Source of the DNA: Poecilobothrus nobilitatus
Taxonomy: Eukaryota > Arthropoda > Insecta > Diptera > Dolichopodidae
Reading direction: 5' to 3'
Assembly: GCA_947095535.1 (NCBI GenBank)
Contig: OX352773.1
Location: 212,556,093 to 212,620,092, forward strand
DNA: 64,000 nt
The translations under genes were made by a program, and so were the position numbers. Shown here one piece after another: positions 14,216 to 26,924 of the stretch; within the stretch, counting starts at the first letter, position 1, and the number at the start of each line of letters is the position of its first letter. The notes below the pieces were generated by a model. It had not been told where the DNA came from. It saw nothing but the letters and a program-made list of their open reading frames with translations, and did not search any database.

Positions 14216-15124
14216 CTGATCATTCTTAAGAAACATCTAAAATTTATAATTTTTATTTAAATTTATTGAATATATTGTTACTAGGGGCTCCTGTCAATGT
14301 GTAGTCAAATTCTATGTTGAATCCCAATTCATATAATGGACAGTTGCAGTTTAGAAAAATAGAATTTATGGAAAAAGTACAATCCGTAAAAAATCAGAAA
14401 GCAAAACCAAATTCGTCAAAACACTAACTGAAATTATTTTTAAAATAAAGCCAAAACAGAATTAAATTGTATAAAGAGCCTATATTTGGTGTACGTATAT
14501 TTAGATTATTTGGTATTGTTAGTGAGGACTATTATGTCTATTTATTTATCGAGTTCGAAATAAATGTAAAAATAAATGGGGAAAACAGAATAGGTATCCG
14601 TAAAACATTCGTAAAATGCACAAACAAAGTTTGGAGCAAAATTCAGTTAAATTTTTTTTATAGATCACGTTGTCTGTAACAATATTGCTGTTGTTGATCA
14701 TTTTACCTTGTCCTAATGTAAAAAATTTAAAATCTGAAAATACCGTATATTTGTCATACAATCCATGATTAAGATTGTACATGGTACAGTGGGCGAGAAA
14801 AATATACAAATATTACCACAATTGTGCAAATAGTAACCCAGCATAAAATTGACATACAAAATATTTAAAAATAAAAAATTATTCAAATTTAATTTTGGTT
14901 GTAAGAACTGCTGTGTACTAAAATTTAAGTACTTATATGAGAAGAAATTGAATTAAAAAAAAAAAGAATACAATTAGAAAAGTTTTCCAATAGCTTCAAA
15001 TAATATACAAACATTCATACATAAACGCATTAATATCATCATCATGATGATTTTTATCAATTTTTAAATTTTATTCATTATACATGCATAAGTTAAAGTA
15101 CATTATATACATATAGCGAAAGAA

Positions 15125-15240
15125 TAGTTGTATGCAAGTCGACTTGAGCCGTTGAGGTCGAGCCGAGTCGAGACTCGTGAGGATAAAAATACACAATTTT
15201 AAAGAGAGTAAGTGAGAGTGTCTCTTATAATTTTGTGTTT
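15125..15240. other. GTCGAG-rich island followed by an imperfect hairpin
   Basis: AAGTCGACTTGAGCC, GAGGTCGAGCCGAGTCGAGA and CTCGTGAG form a short GC-rich patch in very AT-rich flanks. Next, ACACAATTTTAAAGAGAG (15191) pairs imperfectly with CTCTTATAATTTTGTGT (about 15222-15240). I cannot assign a function; it may be a transposon end. Confidence 0.4.
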
Positions 15241-16822
15241 TTTTTTATTCTGTTCTGTTGTGTTTTGTGTACGTTTTGTTACTATCACAATACCGACTAT
15301 TGTAGGTACCATACTACTGTAATCTAAATATGAAATATGTTGTTTATGTTTTATTATTGTGTAGGTTTTATAGTAGGTAAATCGTAAAAAATATGTAGTT
15401 ACTGATGTTCAAAGCTTGAAACGGAATTCATAATACGTAGTGTGTGGCTGAAAACTACTAAATTATAATTATAGATTTTCGTCAGTTTAAAATTCAATGC
15501 TACAGATAAAAATACAGAAAGGATGAATTTCAAAGAAGAGAGCATTAGAGAAGAGATATTATGTAATAATCCAATGTCTGTAACTGAAGCGAAAAACTGA
15601 AGATTTTTTTTTTTAAACTTATTCCTATTTTGATTTTTTTTGGTTTTGTTTTATAAATGAATGTGTGTTACGTTTTTCATTTTTGTTATGCTTACATTAT
15701 AAAATAAATGATTAAAAATAAAGTTAACATTATTTAACCAAAATAAAGGAGAAAGTATTTATTAAAAAAAAAGCAGAAAAATATTAAAAAAATTGAATTT
15801 CCTTCAATTATATTTTATTTTTTACTTAATATTAAGCCAATTTTAAAGGTATATTTTACTGCATATTTTTAACAATATTTAATACATATTTTGCTTTTAT
15901 TAAAGGCATATATCCCGCTCTTTGTTTATCAGTAATGACCAAAATAAATTTCAGTATTAATATAATGAAAAAATACTCATAAATTTTTTATTTTTAACAG
16001 ACAATTATTTGACAATTTTAATGTGAAAATTTTTTTTAAAAAATGCTTGTTTTTTTTTGAAAAACAATCATTTTATTTGAAAAGAAAAACGAAAAAAACT
16101 TTTTTCTTTTTTTAAAAGATTTAAACCTAGGTTAAATGTTTTAAACACAAAAGTTTATTAGAAGTTTTTTCATCCTTGTTCAGTCCTATTGGACTCCTCA
16201 GTATAGGTCCTCAGTAATTTTAATGTTGATTTTGATTTTTTAGAACAAACATTAAAATACGAACTACGAATATACGAGTGTACCTTAAATATCCCTGAAG
16301 GTGGTGGGTAATTATATTTTACCGTGACATCTAAATTACAAAATATACGTGTGGGATACAAAATTTCTTCAAAAGAAAACAAAAAATTTTTTTTGTTTTC
16401 AAAAAGGTTTTGTAATAGAAAAATCGTATCCAAATATGTATTTGTATTCAAAACTTAGATTCAGAATTTAGATTTCAAAATTATAATTATAGATTATACT
16501 TATGTATTTATTACCAAATGGATTCATATAATTTAATTTATATAGAAATACATGTATATATAGATACGTGATACTCGTCTTACTCATATATTCATAAAAC
16601 GTTATATTTTTTTTGTATTTATTATATATTCATTTGTATTTACGTATATGTAATTATATATATGTATATAAACAAAAACTTCATTATACCCGTATGAACT
16701 ATGTTCAAGGGTATAATAAATTTGCCATTACGTTTGTGACACCTTAAAGGAGTCGAGCTAGATATAGTGTCAAAGGTATGGATCGGCTCAGAATCGAATT
16801 CTGAGTCGATTAAGCCATGTAC

Positions 16823-16838
16823 GTCCGTCCGTCCGTCC
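16823..16838 (+). repeat. GTCC microsatellite in element C1
   Basis: Four GTCC units in tandem between the conserved left segment (ending GCCATGTAC) and the array. The copy C2 carries the same tract in inverse orientation at about 60238-60262. It marks the microsatellite position of DINE-1-like elements. Confidence 0.85.
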
Positions 16839-17085
16839 GCACGATAACTCAAAAAATAAAGGAGCTAGGGGGCTGAAATTTTTTTTACGTCACTTTTGCA
16901 AAATTGTTAGTTTTGCTATTTAAATCCAACATTTTCGGTCGGCGGGTTCGAGTAGCTGCCATACAACTTCTATCTTTATATAGAAATAACTCAGTATCTA
17001 TTCAAGCTAGGTTTCTGAAATTTTGCAAATGATGATCAAGTTTTATGGCAACAACTTCTGTAAAATTTGGTTGTGGTGGTGCGGC

Positions 17086-18572
17086 GGGTTCGGGTAGCTG
17101 CCATACAACTTATCCGGTTAAATGAGAATAACTCAGTGTTTATTGAAGCTAGGAATCTGAAATTTAGTAAAGAAGTGTCGAGTTATATGCCAACAACTTT
17201 TGTAAAATTTGTTTGGTCTAGAGCAGCCGGTTCAGACTTCTTGCACCTCTTGGAACCTAATGAAGCTAGGCGTCTGAAATTTTGCAAATGATGATAAAGT
17301 TTTATGGCAACAACTTCTACAAAATTTGGTTGTGCTGGTGCGACGGGTTCGGGTAGCTGCCATACAAAATCTCTTTTTAAATGAAAAGAACTCAGTGTCC
17401 GTCCGCACGATAACTCAAAAAATAGAGGAGCTAGGAGGCTGAAAATTTTTTTACGTCACTTTTGTAAAATTGTTAGTTTTGCTATTTAACTCCAGCATTT
17501 TCGGCCGCCGGGTTCGAGTAGCTGCCATACAACTTCTTTCTTTAAATAGAAATAACCCAGTGTCTGTTCAATCTAGGTATCTGAAATTTTGCAAATGATG
17601 ATCAAGTTTTATGGCAACAACTTCTACAAAATTTGGTTGTGCTGGTGCGACGGGTTCGGGTAGCTGCCATACAAAATCTCTTTTTAAATGAAAAGAACTC
17701 AGTGTCCGTCCGCACGATAACTCAAAAAATAAAGGAGCTAGGAGGCTGAAATTTTTTTTACGTCACTCTTGCAAAATTGTTAGTTTTGCTATTTAACTCC
17801 AGCATTGTCGGCGGCCGGGTTCGAGTAGCTGCCATACAACTTCTTTCTTTAAATAGAAATAACTCAGTGTCTGTTCAATCTAGGTATCTGAAATTTTGCA
17901 AATGATGATCAAGTTTTATGGCAACAACTTCTACAAAATTTGGTTGTGCTGGTGCGACGGGTTCGGGTAGCTGCCATACAAAATCTCTTTTTAAATGAAA
18001 AGAACTCACTGTCCGTCCGCACGATAACTCAAAAAATAAAGGAGCTAGGAGGCTGAAATTTTTTTTACGTCACTCTTGCAAAATTGTTAGTTTTGCTATT
18101 TAACTCCAGCATTTTCGGCCGCCGGGTTCGAGTAGCTGCCATACAACTTCTTTCTTTAAATAGAAATAACCCAGTGTCTGTTCAATCTAGGTATCTGAAA
18201 TTTTGCGAATGATGATCAAGTTTTATGGCAACAACTTCTGCAAAATTTGGTTGTGGTGGTGTGACGGGTTCGGGTAGCTGCCATACAAAATCTCTTTTTA
18301 AATGAAAGAACTCAGTGTCCGTCCGCACGATAACTCAAAAAATAAAGGAGTTAGGAGGCTGCAATTTTTTTTACGTCACTTTTACAAAATTGTTAGTTTT
18401 GCTATTTAACTCCAGCATTTTCGGCCGCCGGGTTCGAGTAGCTGCCATACAACTTCTTTCTTTAAATGGAAATAACCCAGTGTCTATTCAATCTAGGTAT
18501 CTGAAATTTTGCAAATGATGATCGAGTTTTATGGCAACAACTTCTGTAAAATTTTGTTGTGATGATATGACA
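17086..18572 (+). repeat. Central tandem array: alternating 142/165-bp modules (307-bp period)
   Basis: The motif GGGTTCGRGTAGCTGCCATA recurs at 16944, 17086, 17345, 17510, 17652, 17817, 17959, 18124, 18266 and 18430. From 17345 the spacing alternates 165 and 142. A second landmark, ACGATAACTC, recurs at 17407, 17714, 18021 and 18327, giving periods of 307, 307 and 306 bp. The unit is therefore a dimer of two related modules: one with CGAGTAGCTGCC and the ACGATAACTC block upstream, the other with CGGGTAGCTGCC. Near-identity between units suggests recent expansion or homogenisation. Confidence 0.9.
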
Positions 18573-18937
18573 GGTTCGGATAGTTGCCATACAACTTCTC
18601 TTTTTAAATGAAAATAACTCAGTGTCTATTGAAGCTAGCTATCTGAAATTTAGTGAAAAAGTGTCGAGTTGCATGCCAAAAACTTTTGTAAAATTTGAAT
18701 GGTCTAAAGCAGCCGGTTCAGGCTTTTTGCATTTCTTGGAACTTAATGAAGCTAGGCGCAATAAATTCGGGTAGCTATCATACAACTCCACAATTTACAT
18801 AAATATATCTCTGTAGTTCGGTACTAAAACTCTGAATGTTTTTAAAAGATGATTAAGTTTTATAGAAACAGGATATATTACGTTCATACGGGTATCCCAG
18901 AGTTGACACAGTCTACTCTACTGCACTCTTCCTCGTT

Positions 18938-19420
18938 ATTATTATGAAAATAATATTTTTATTAAGAAAGATACATAAGTTTGTCAATAATTAGTTAAAA
19001 GAGTAAATTTATATGTCATACTAAAGCTACTAGTTAGTGAATATTTTATTTTGAAGTATGTTCAACATTTTCTCATCATAATACCACCAGTCCACCACAG
19101 TTGCCATAAAATGTCAAAAAAAAAGAAAATTACGATGTTTCGAAAAACATTTTCTCTTTCTATTATCTTATTTCAAATTAATATTGATTACATGTTCTTT
19201 TATTTACTATCTTTTAGGTATAAAGAAAATAGAAAAAAAAAAAAACAAAAAAAAAAACAAAAAACTAAATAAAATTATAATGGAAAAAAGTTTATTGTAA
19301 TAATAATAACCGTAAAGATCATGATTCATTTTTTTTTTTTGTTATCGCATAGTAACTATATATTGATGAGCATTCCTAAAAGTATGCAATTTTGTAAAAG
19401 AAAAGCTGTTTTTTTTTCTT
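18938..19420. other. AT-rich spacer between element C1 and a SINE
   Basis: Low-complexity sequence with A-runs near 19231-19265. The 73-codon open stretch at 19051 is lysine-rich because of these runs and is not called. Confidence 0.55.
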
Positions 19421-19436
19421 TAAATAGTTTTATTTC

Positions 19437-19705
19437 GGGGCTTCGGTAGCCTAGTGGGTAGGTGTGTGGCGTATTAACCGAAGGAGTGTGGGTTCGATCC
19501 CTGCACAGGTCGTAAGTGTTTTTTTCATAACATACCCCGCTTACGACCAAATATAATGTAAATATATAGTATGTAATATAAACAAAATAAATAATATTAG
19601 TATATAATTTAATAATAGTATAAAAACCTATAATAACCTTAGTAGCCGATGGTTCAATAATATTGCGTTACATTTATGTATGTAATATTAATATAAATAA
19701 ATAAA
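19437..19705 (+). mobile_element. tRNA-derived SINE, family A, intact copy
   Basis: The head GGGGCTTCGGTAGCCTAGTG contains a pol III A box (GTAGCCTAGTGGGTA) and a B box GGTTCGATCC (19491-19500). A hairpin follows, formed by GTCGTAAG (19509-19516) and CTTACGAC (19540-19547), then a body with TAGCCGATGGTT and a terminal (AAAT)n tail. The 16-bp target duplication TAAATAGTTTTATTTC is perfect at 19421-19436 and 19706-19721. It encodes nothing and depends on a LINE partner for movement. The anticodon-arm region (TTAACCGAAGG) resembles tRNA-Asn, but the source tRNA is uncertain. Confidence 0.92.
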
Positions 19706-19790
19706 TAAATAGTTTTATTTCTTTTTTTAGCATTATTTTGTACTTATTCTAAATAAAACTAAAAAATGAATTTGTCTAATTTTAGTTTAA

Positions 19791-20573
19791 AAGTACTCAT
19801 GGCTATTAGTTTCACTCTGTCCGTCCGTCTGTCCGTCTGTTTACAAAACTTCTACACCATTAAAGATAGAGACAACAAATATCAACCATGGGTAGGTCAC
19901 ATAAAAAAATTCATGTTGTAGAACAACTTTTTTATGTAGCGCCATCCATTACGGAGCTGCAGCCTCTCCAAATTTGATAAATCCTTTTTTTAAATGCGAA
20001 TATTTAATGTTTTACTAAAGATTTTTTCAATCTGAACACGCCATTCGACAAGAATATTTTTTATATTTGTATTTAGTTTGTATTTAATTTTTAAGTTTTT
20101 AATTTTGTATTTAATGGGAAACCCAAATTTTGCATGATTTTTCTACCTTCATAACTCCGGTACGCTTTTAGATAGCAACCTGAAATTGTAAGGAAAAAAA
20201 TAACTTTCAGAATCAGTATATGTTTCCTAAAAACATTTTTTTGGACCGCTCCCTGTTTAGAAGCCTTAGGGCTCAAGAAATTAAAATTTATTATTTTTAA
20301 ACATCTGTAACTTAGGCACCTGTACACATTTTGCTTCGGCAAGACATAAAAAGGAAAGCTTTTCTAATATACTTTTACATATGTTACAAGTTTTTTTAGT
20401 TATAAAGGGTTCCGCACTTACAGCCCCTCAAAATTATAAAAAAATCCTATATTCACATTTTTTTCTTATATGATATTTTCAAATTTTGGTGCAAGTCACA
20501 ATTTTAAACATTTTGTATTATCTTTTCGAAATGTGCACTTTTAAAATTCGTTGGTTTACATTCTGCCTTGTTT
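19791..20573 (+). mobile_element. Helentron-like element, copy D1
   Basis: It runs from TTAGTTTCACTCTGTCC with a GTCC/GTCT microsatellite (19818-19839) to CGAAATGTGCACTTTTAAAA and CATTCTGCCTTGTTT. It has a single interior unit in the opposite orientation to D3. The 83-codon reverse open stretch at 20091-20342 is inside it and is not a gene. It lies only 70 bp past the SINE at 19437-19705. Confidence 0.7.
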
Positions 20574-23500
20574 ATAATTATGTTGGAGAGTTAAAATAAG
20601 ATAAAACAAAATTTACCTTTTGTGAAATAAAAAATTTCTCTAAGTAAAACTGTGTAAAATTTAAGGAATCATTCTTATTTTCTTTTAATTTTTTCTTTTT
20701 CATTCTTTTATTTTATTTGATTTTATTGTGGAAAATTTTCCAGAAATATTTTGTTTTGTGCAATGTAATGACGAATTTTAGAAAATAAAATAAAAGTCTG
20801 ATTTGATTTGTAAAAAAAAAAAAAATAAAACCAAAATATGAAAATATACTAAAATCAGTTGACGTAATCGATACAACAAAAAGGATGTAAAATATTAGAA
20901 GAAAAAAGAAGAACAAATTTTAATAAAATAAGAACAAAAAAACATTATGTAGTGAATACATAATATGGAACATATTTTTGTCTTATTTTGTATAAAAAAA
21001 AAAAAATTTACACAAAAAAATTGTAAATAAGGATAAAATTAATTTCGCAGGAGTAGATATAATAATCAAAAAATTCCTTGTTTATTTTTCTTTTAATAAA
21101 ACTTGCTAAAAGTTGAAAGCTATTTTAAAGGATATTTAAAAATAACAAAATATTTAAATGCAAACATTTCGTAATATTTTTCAAAATGCTCAACGTTATA
21201 AAAACAAATGCTGAAACTGAATAAAAGCGAGCTTGTAAATCCTTGCAATAGCTGAATTTTCTAAGAAAAATTGTTACTTTCAAAACATATATAAAAAGTG
21301 TGACATTCTTTGAACAATGAGATCGTTATTCAATAAATCCAGTACCTACTAACATAATGAAGTTAACCTCTAACTATACTTAGGTAGGATAATAGATGTG
21401 AAGTGAAGTTTAGTTAAATAATTTGAATTAAATGGAAATTCTTTGATTTTTAATTCGTTGATTTTTCTTTGAATTTTGCTAAATCTGCTTCGAATAAATA
21501 CTACTATCAGCTATAATTAGATAGAATTGATTCTTATTTCAATTTTGAGCTCAATTCTCTTGATAAACATCGATTTGCAGTTGTATCCTAATGAGAATTT
21601 TGTTTTTTTAGTTCATTTCCATGTTCCATAACTACACATAGCCTTTTCTTTTCAGGCGTGGCTGTAAATGTCGTAAGTGAGAATTATTCATACGACATGT
21701 GTGGGATTCGAACCCACACTTTCTCGATGTTTACAGCGCATTTTATACGCTCTTATTCACTTACTCTTACCACCAAGATTTTTCTTTGTTAAATTTTGTC
21801 AACATCTTCGTTCACCATATTCCAAACCTATTTTTATTCTATAAAAGAATCTTTCCTTGCTCAACATTACAATAATATTAAAGATTCTTTAAGTTATTCC
21901 TTCGACGAAAAGGAAATGTGTGTTTAGTTATTTAAAGTGTTATACGTGAATGGAGAGGCCGTGTTCGTTTCAGTCCTCTTTAGTGTCTTTAGATTATTCC
22001 CAGCTACCTTCGTAAAAAAGAACTAATTCAATGACATATTAAGTTTTTTATCGTTCAACATTAGAGCATTCACTTAGTTCCAATTTGGAATGGGAAGTAT
22101 TAATATAGTAAGTTTTGATTTTAATTTGTTTCAAAAACTTAAAAGTGTTAAATAAATAATTTTAGTTATTTTTATACCCTTTATTTTAAAAGTAACAAAA
22201 GGTGTTGTGGTTTTATTTTTATATTTTTTTTTTTTCCATGCCATCAGACAGCTTAAATTTCATTTTTAATTTCTTTTAAATTTTTAAAATTTTAATATCA
22301 GACTGGGAAAATAACTTAATTTAATGTTTAAAATGCCATTCTTAGATAAATAAAAAAAACAAAACATATGTAAAAAAAAAAAAAAATCTATTTTGTATAG
22401 TTCAAAAGTTTTTGGATTAGATAGAAAAAAGGACTAAAAACTTTTTATATTTTTAATTTAGTAACTATTAAATGATAAAAAAAAAAACTCTTTTGAAGTT
22501 AATAATATACAATATTATAAGTACTAAATATATATAAATATATAAAATGTATACTATATGAGATGTCTGTCCTTTATTGTCTCCTTAAATTATAAATGAC
22601 CCTATTTTATTAAAAATGAAAGGTTTCGTATCGGTCAAGAACGGCCCTCATATATTCTTTATATCTTCCAAGTATTAATATTAAAACGTATATATATATA
22701 AATGATTAAAAAAAAAAAATAATAAATATAAGACTTCAAAAAATCTGTAGATATTTTATTCAAAGGTCAAAATATCTATAGTAACCAAAAGAATCAACAG
22801 AATAACAACCATAAAAATAACTTAAATATGAAGGACAAACAAAAATAATTTGTTGACTCTATAAGCTTATTAAAATTAAGTTAACAAAAAAGGTAGATTT
22901 TGGTATTATGTCCAAATTTTTAGAAGTATTAATATATTATTTTCTTTTTAGTTCTTAAAAACATAATACAGATATCCAAAAAAAAAAAAAAGGATTAAAT
23001 AAAGTTATTTTTTTAAATTTATGTATTAGATTTATTTTTAGTAATTTCTTGAATTTCTTAGAAAAGGGTACATGAGTTAATCTGTTTTTTTTATTCTTTG
23101 ATGAATTAGTCTTTCATATAATTTTGAAAGGAAAACTGTTTTGAAAATAGGGTGTAAATTTGGTGGTTTCTTTTAATTAGATCTTCTATGTAATCAATAA
23201 AGAATCTTAATTTAAGAGTTAAATTATTTTAGTTTTCTATTTAGGGCAATGTAAAACACTTTTGACTTTTAGCAACCCAAGCAAGCAATTGCGATCAAAA
23301 GCTTTAATTATTGATTGAACTGCTTTATATTTGCCTTTTAAAATGAGTTTAAAATTCTATAGGATATCTTTAATTTTCAAAATTTTAAATTAAAGTTCTC
23401 TCTGTTCTCCCAAAGGTTCTTGTTCTCCCATCTTAAACCTCTCAGTACCTTACTGAACGAAAAAAGACAATTAAATAGCTTTTCGGTAAATTTTTAATAT

Positions 23501-24074
23501 CGAAATGTATACATAATAAAACGAAAGCTTTTGAAAGGCACACATTTTTAAAACGATATTAAAAATCATTCTAGAAATATCACAATTTTTATCTAAACTG
23601 TTTTTTTGTGAAGAAAATTGTGAAAAATTACTTTTAGATAGCAATTCAAAATGGTGAAAACGTAAAACTCAGTAAAATCTCAAACACTGGAGACCCTTAC
23701 TTAACATTAAAAAAAAATCTGTTAACGTATGTTAAAATTAAATATTTAAACTTTAATTTTTATATATTTAAACTTTTTATCTTTAACTGACATTGTTTAA
23801 AAATTTTCCCGGATTTTTACTTTCAATAAATATTTAGTAGAACTTTAATTATAACCATTTGAATATAGATCTTATTTCAAAATATGGTAGGCGTAATAGC
23901 TTTTTAATGGTTGTAGTTTCGCAATAAAAACATGAATTCAAAATAAATGATGAAACTTATCTATGTCAAAAAATTTATTTCGGAGAGACAGAAGATCGAA
24001 TGAAGGGAAGCGCAAACAAAATGAAACTAATGAGTAGATTACATTAGATTGTTTTTATTAAGAGATATAAGTAA
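20574..24074. other. AT-rich non-coding sequence
   Basis: It holds the family B SINE at 21651-21775. Otherwise there are A/T runs and no gene that I can see on either strand. Confidence 0.55.
21651..21775 (-). mobile_element. tRNA-derived SINE, family B
   Basis: On the minus strand there is a tRNA-like head with B box GGTTCGAATCC (from 21714 to 21704), then CGTATGAATAATTCTC and ACTTACGAC forming a short hairpin, and the tail ACATTTACAGCCACGCCTGA. It is a compact element of about 125 bp. The A box is degraded. Confidence 0.75.
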
Positions 24075-24340
24075 GACTATTGTGCTGACTTATCCGTCTG
24101 TCAGCCGTATTGTCTCTAACAAACAAAGACCTATAGAGGGTTTATTGCTAAGGGTTCATTTTCGGTAAAGCAATCATATTCTTCTAGGTACACATATCCT
24201 GCGCGTAATAAAGCTTCGCATTTTTCGATTATGTATTCTGAAGATTTTTTTTTTTTTTTTTGGCAGAATCTACATATAGCGACAGTCTCTATTACAGTTT
24301 CCTTTAAGTGGCTCTTTAGCCGGCAGTGTTCTGAAAGGAA
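24075..24340 (-). pseudogene. Decayed LINE ORF2 C-terminal fragment
   Basis: On the minus strand the frame reads LTGFLSEHCRLKSHLKETVI then ICRFCQ. After an expanded A-run (seen as T-run 24246-24260) it continues in another frame as SEYIIEKCEALLRAGYVYLE. This matches the LINE pattern TGH-x-L-x-HL...CRFC...E...H/C-x-C-x-AL found after RNase H. The A-run has caused a frameshift, and stops follow. It is a dead fragment with no reverse transcriptase left. The element family cannot be fixed from this piece. Confidence 0.6.
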
Positions 24341-26924
24341 ACCTGTTAGAAATTTAATTTTTTTTTATAGCTTAACTTAATAAGTAACTTTTACCAAATT
24401 TTTTTTTCTTTTTGATTTAAAATAAATAGTAAACAAATTATTTCTTTAGACATTTTCCAATAAAATTGATTAATTCAAAAAAAATATGAGTTTTGACTTC
24501 ATAGTAAGGTACAAAATTTGTAAAAACAAAAATTTCAAGGTTGTGAAGAAAATATAATTCACAATAATAAAGATTTCATTGATTTTGGAACTTAATTCAT
24601 TTTTTTTTTCTTTTTATCCTTTTTTTTTTTTGTTTTGAAAACTAAAATGATTTAATCGTTTTCGACCTTCAAATTATTGCCGTTTTTTTGTGATGTTTTG
24701 ATTTATGATGTCCTAAAAAGAAAACTGGTATTTTGGTTTATGAAAAAATGAATCGTTTTCTTTTTTTTCTTTGGATTTTTCTTTTAGTATTGCAAAACAA
24801 AATGAAATTTTTTTGGAGGATAAAACAAGGAGATTTTACGAAAAAAAAACCTATTAAATTAATTTTTTTTTATCAAAAACTCAACAATACTTCAAAAAAA
24901 TTGATTTAAAATAATGAATTGATATTTTTTTACACTTAAAAACTGAGAAATATGCTTCTAGACATTTTGCTTCAGGACTATTATACTTTTCGTATTGTTA
25001 ATGACTTTTATTTTGAAATCAGTTATGCCTTAGCCGTCAATCTCATAATTTTTAATTATATTTGTAAAAAAAATTGGAACAATTAAAAACTGATAAAATT
25101 TAAAATTGAAATAAGACTGGAATTTTTTTTTTGAATTTCCAGCTTTTTACTACAGAATTAAAATAATTTTGTTTTTTTGCATAACTTTACATCAAAAACA
25201 ATCCTGATGAAAACTGCATTCATGAATGAATGAAAACTGCATTCATTTTCATTTCATTAAGTGTTTGAAAAGAATTAACGAAAACAAAGTTGTTAGGTGA
25301 TAACTGTAGAGATTTTCTAAAAATATTATATTTGCTAAAATTGCAATTTTATGCCACCCCTACAATTTAGATTTAAAGTTTCTCCTCCTTTTTCTTTTGT
25401 TTTCCTCAGCTTATTTTTCAGCTATTATACTGTTTTGTAATTAGCAATTAAGGTAATTATACTGGCTTTAGGGTGACAATTGGTGTTAGTTCTTAAAAAT
25501 CCCACACTAACAAGAGGCTTAGATTTTCTTTATGTCTCTTGAATATCTACAACATCTTCCACAAGGAAAAAAATAATACTTTGACATTTTGTGTCAAAAT
25601 GTAGCTTAGAATAAAAAACAGACAGTATACTTAAATATAGGTAATACATGTATTAAATGTATTTTTTACAACGTATGCACTTCCACTTGAGTTTCGTTAT
25701 ATTTCTATATGAGTAGATCCGCCAGCTCTTTACTACTCTTACCTAATTTCATACAATTTTTATATATACTTTATTCTTTAGGAGTTTTAAGAACAACTAT
25801 ATTTAATTTGAATTAAAACAGAGGTAACTTAGAGGTAATTTTAAAATCAGAATTGTGGTCCTAAATTGCTTCAGTTTCTTATTATTGTTAGTTTTCTTCT
25901 TATCTTGGTTGACTTTATCATGTATATATCTGATCGTTTTTGATCGTGTATGTGTTTGTTTTAAATAAAGCAATAATCAAATGCGTCTAATCTAGATTTG
26001 AAATAATTTTGGAGCAGTGTTCGTAAAAAAAATCTTAGTTAATCTAATAGTATAGGAGTTAGTATAGGAGTTTCTTTATAAGTCTTTTTCTTCAGTAATG
26101 GTACTCTCTTCTTATACTCATCATTTCGTTTTGCTGCACTCACAAAAGAATATTTTCAAAAAAACAAAAATTCCTTTTTCTATTTCAGTTTCTTTTATTA
26201 AAATTTTTTGAAAACTAAAAAAAAATTAGGCAGAAAATTATTAGTTTTTATAGAGTACCTCTTGCATCTAATTCAACCTTGTATTATTTTAATTCCTCAC
26301 ATTATTCTTGGTCTATATAAACTCTCTCTTATATATATGTATACATTTTTATATTGATAAAAATTCCTTTCAAGGCATTATCCTTTTGAAAATTGATTCA
26401 CAAAAACCCTGTTTCTTTTCTGTTTTTTTAATGTGCTGAGAAAGAAAGAAAAAAAATGAAGGAATTTAAAGTTACAAATTTTAATATTGCTATTCATTTT
26501 CTATGGTAAATATTTTACGTGTGTTCTGATGACCATGTCTATAAGTCAATGTAAAAAAATCATAAAAAGTAAAAAAAAAAATATTTGAATGGTATCAGAT
26601 CACCTTCAAGAAAATTTCACTTACCAAATTATTAATTCAAGTTCTATTCAAATAATATGTGTGGGGGATTGACTATATCTGTTATGAAAATACGTAGGAG
26701 AAGTTTAGAAATCTACTCAAAAAAAAAAATAATGCTGAATGTCAGTAAAAACATTAAAACTATTGTAAAACAATCTGAAAAAAAATAATATTTTTTTTCT
26801 GGTTTATATTTGAATAAAAAGGTTTTAAATTTGTGAGTTTAAATTATTTCCTTTATTCTTTTTTGAGAATGTATTTAAAAAAAATTTTAGGTTTTAAAAA
26901 ATATCGTAATATCTTTCGTAGTTT

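Larger units (their letters stand above)
10301..16683. other. AT-rich non-coding sequence with a few small repeats
   Basis: It contains the hairpins at 12585 and 13187, the TTTGCATATT words, and the GTCGAG island. A G-rich word lies at about 13550-13560. The overlapping opposite open stretches at 14467-14809 and those at 10569, 11147 and 16170 have no family features. No exon could be defended. Confidence 0.55.
16684..18937 (+). mobile_element. DINE-1/Helentron-like non-autonomous element, copy C1 (longest)
   Basis: The left end TATACCCGTATGAAC can fold into a hairpin with the GGGTATA that follows 17 bases later. The complementary GTTCATACGGGTAT recurs at 18882-18895 near the right end, so these are subterminal inverted repeats of 14 bp. 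A GTCC microsatellite (16823-16838) follows the conserved left segment. The right end runs ACTGCACTCTTCCTCGTT. Subterminal inverted repeats, a GTCC-type microsatellite, a central tandem array and no target duplication are the layout known for Drosophila DINE-1 (Helentron-associated) elements. No Rep/helicase gene is present, so it is non-autonomous. The short reading frames inside it are by-products of the repeats. Confidence 0.75.

Noticed and set aside
14467..14809. Overlapping opposite open stretches (14467-14679 + and 14546-14809 -)
   Set aside because: Both are short, neither has a family motif or splice context, and chance overlap is common in this composition.
17067..18518. Forward open stretches at 17067-17291 and 18315-18518 with similar peptides (RRVRVAAIQL)
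   Set aside because: Their similarity only reflects the DNA tandem repeat of element C1; they break at unit borders and have no family features.
16684..18937. CRISPR-like regular repeats
   Set aside because: Units of 142-165 bp with no unique spacers, in an animal genome; a transposon tandem array explains them.
19437..19520. Possible functional tRNA gene
   Set aside because: A and B boxes are present, but the acceptor stem does not close, the segment continues into a SINE body with target duplications, and several diverged copies exist in the window.
19356..19550. Reverse 64-codon open stretch with CRDRTHTPSVNTPHTY
   Set aside because: It is the antisense reading of the tRNA-like SINE head at 19437.
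20713..20916. Phe/Ile-rich reverse frame as a membrane protein
   Set aside because: The hydrophobicity comes from poly-A/T runs read as FFFF/KKKK; many such frames exist in the window.
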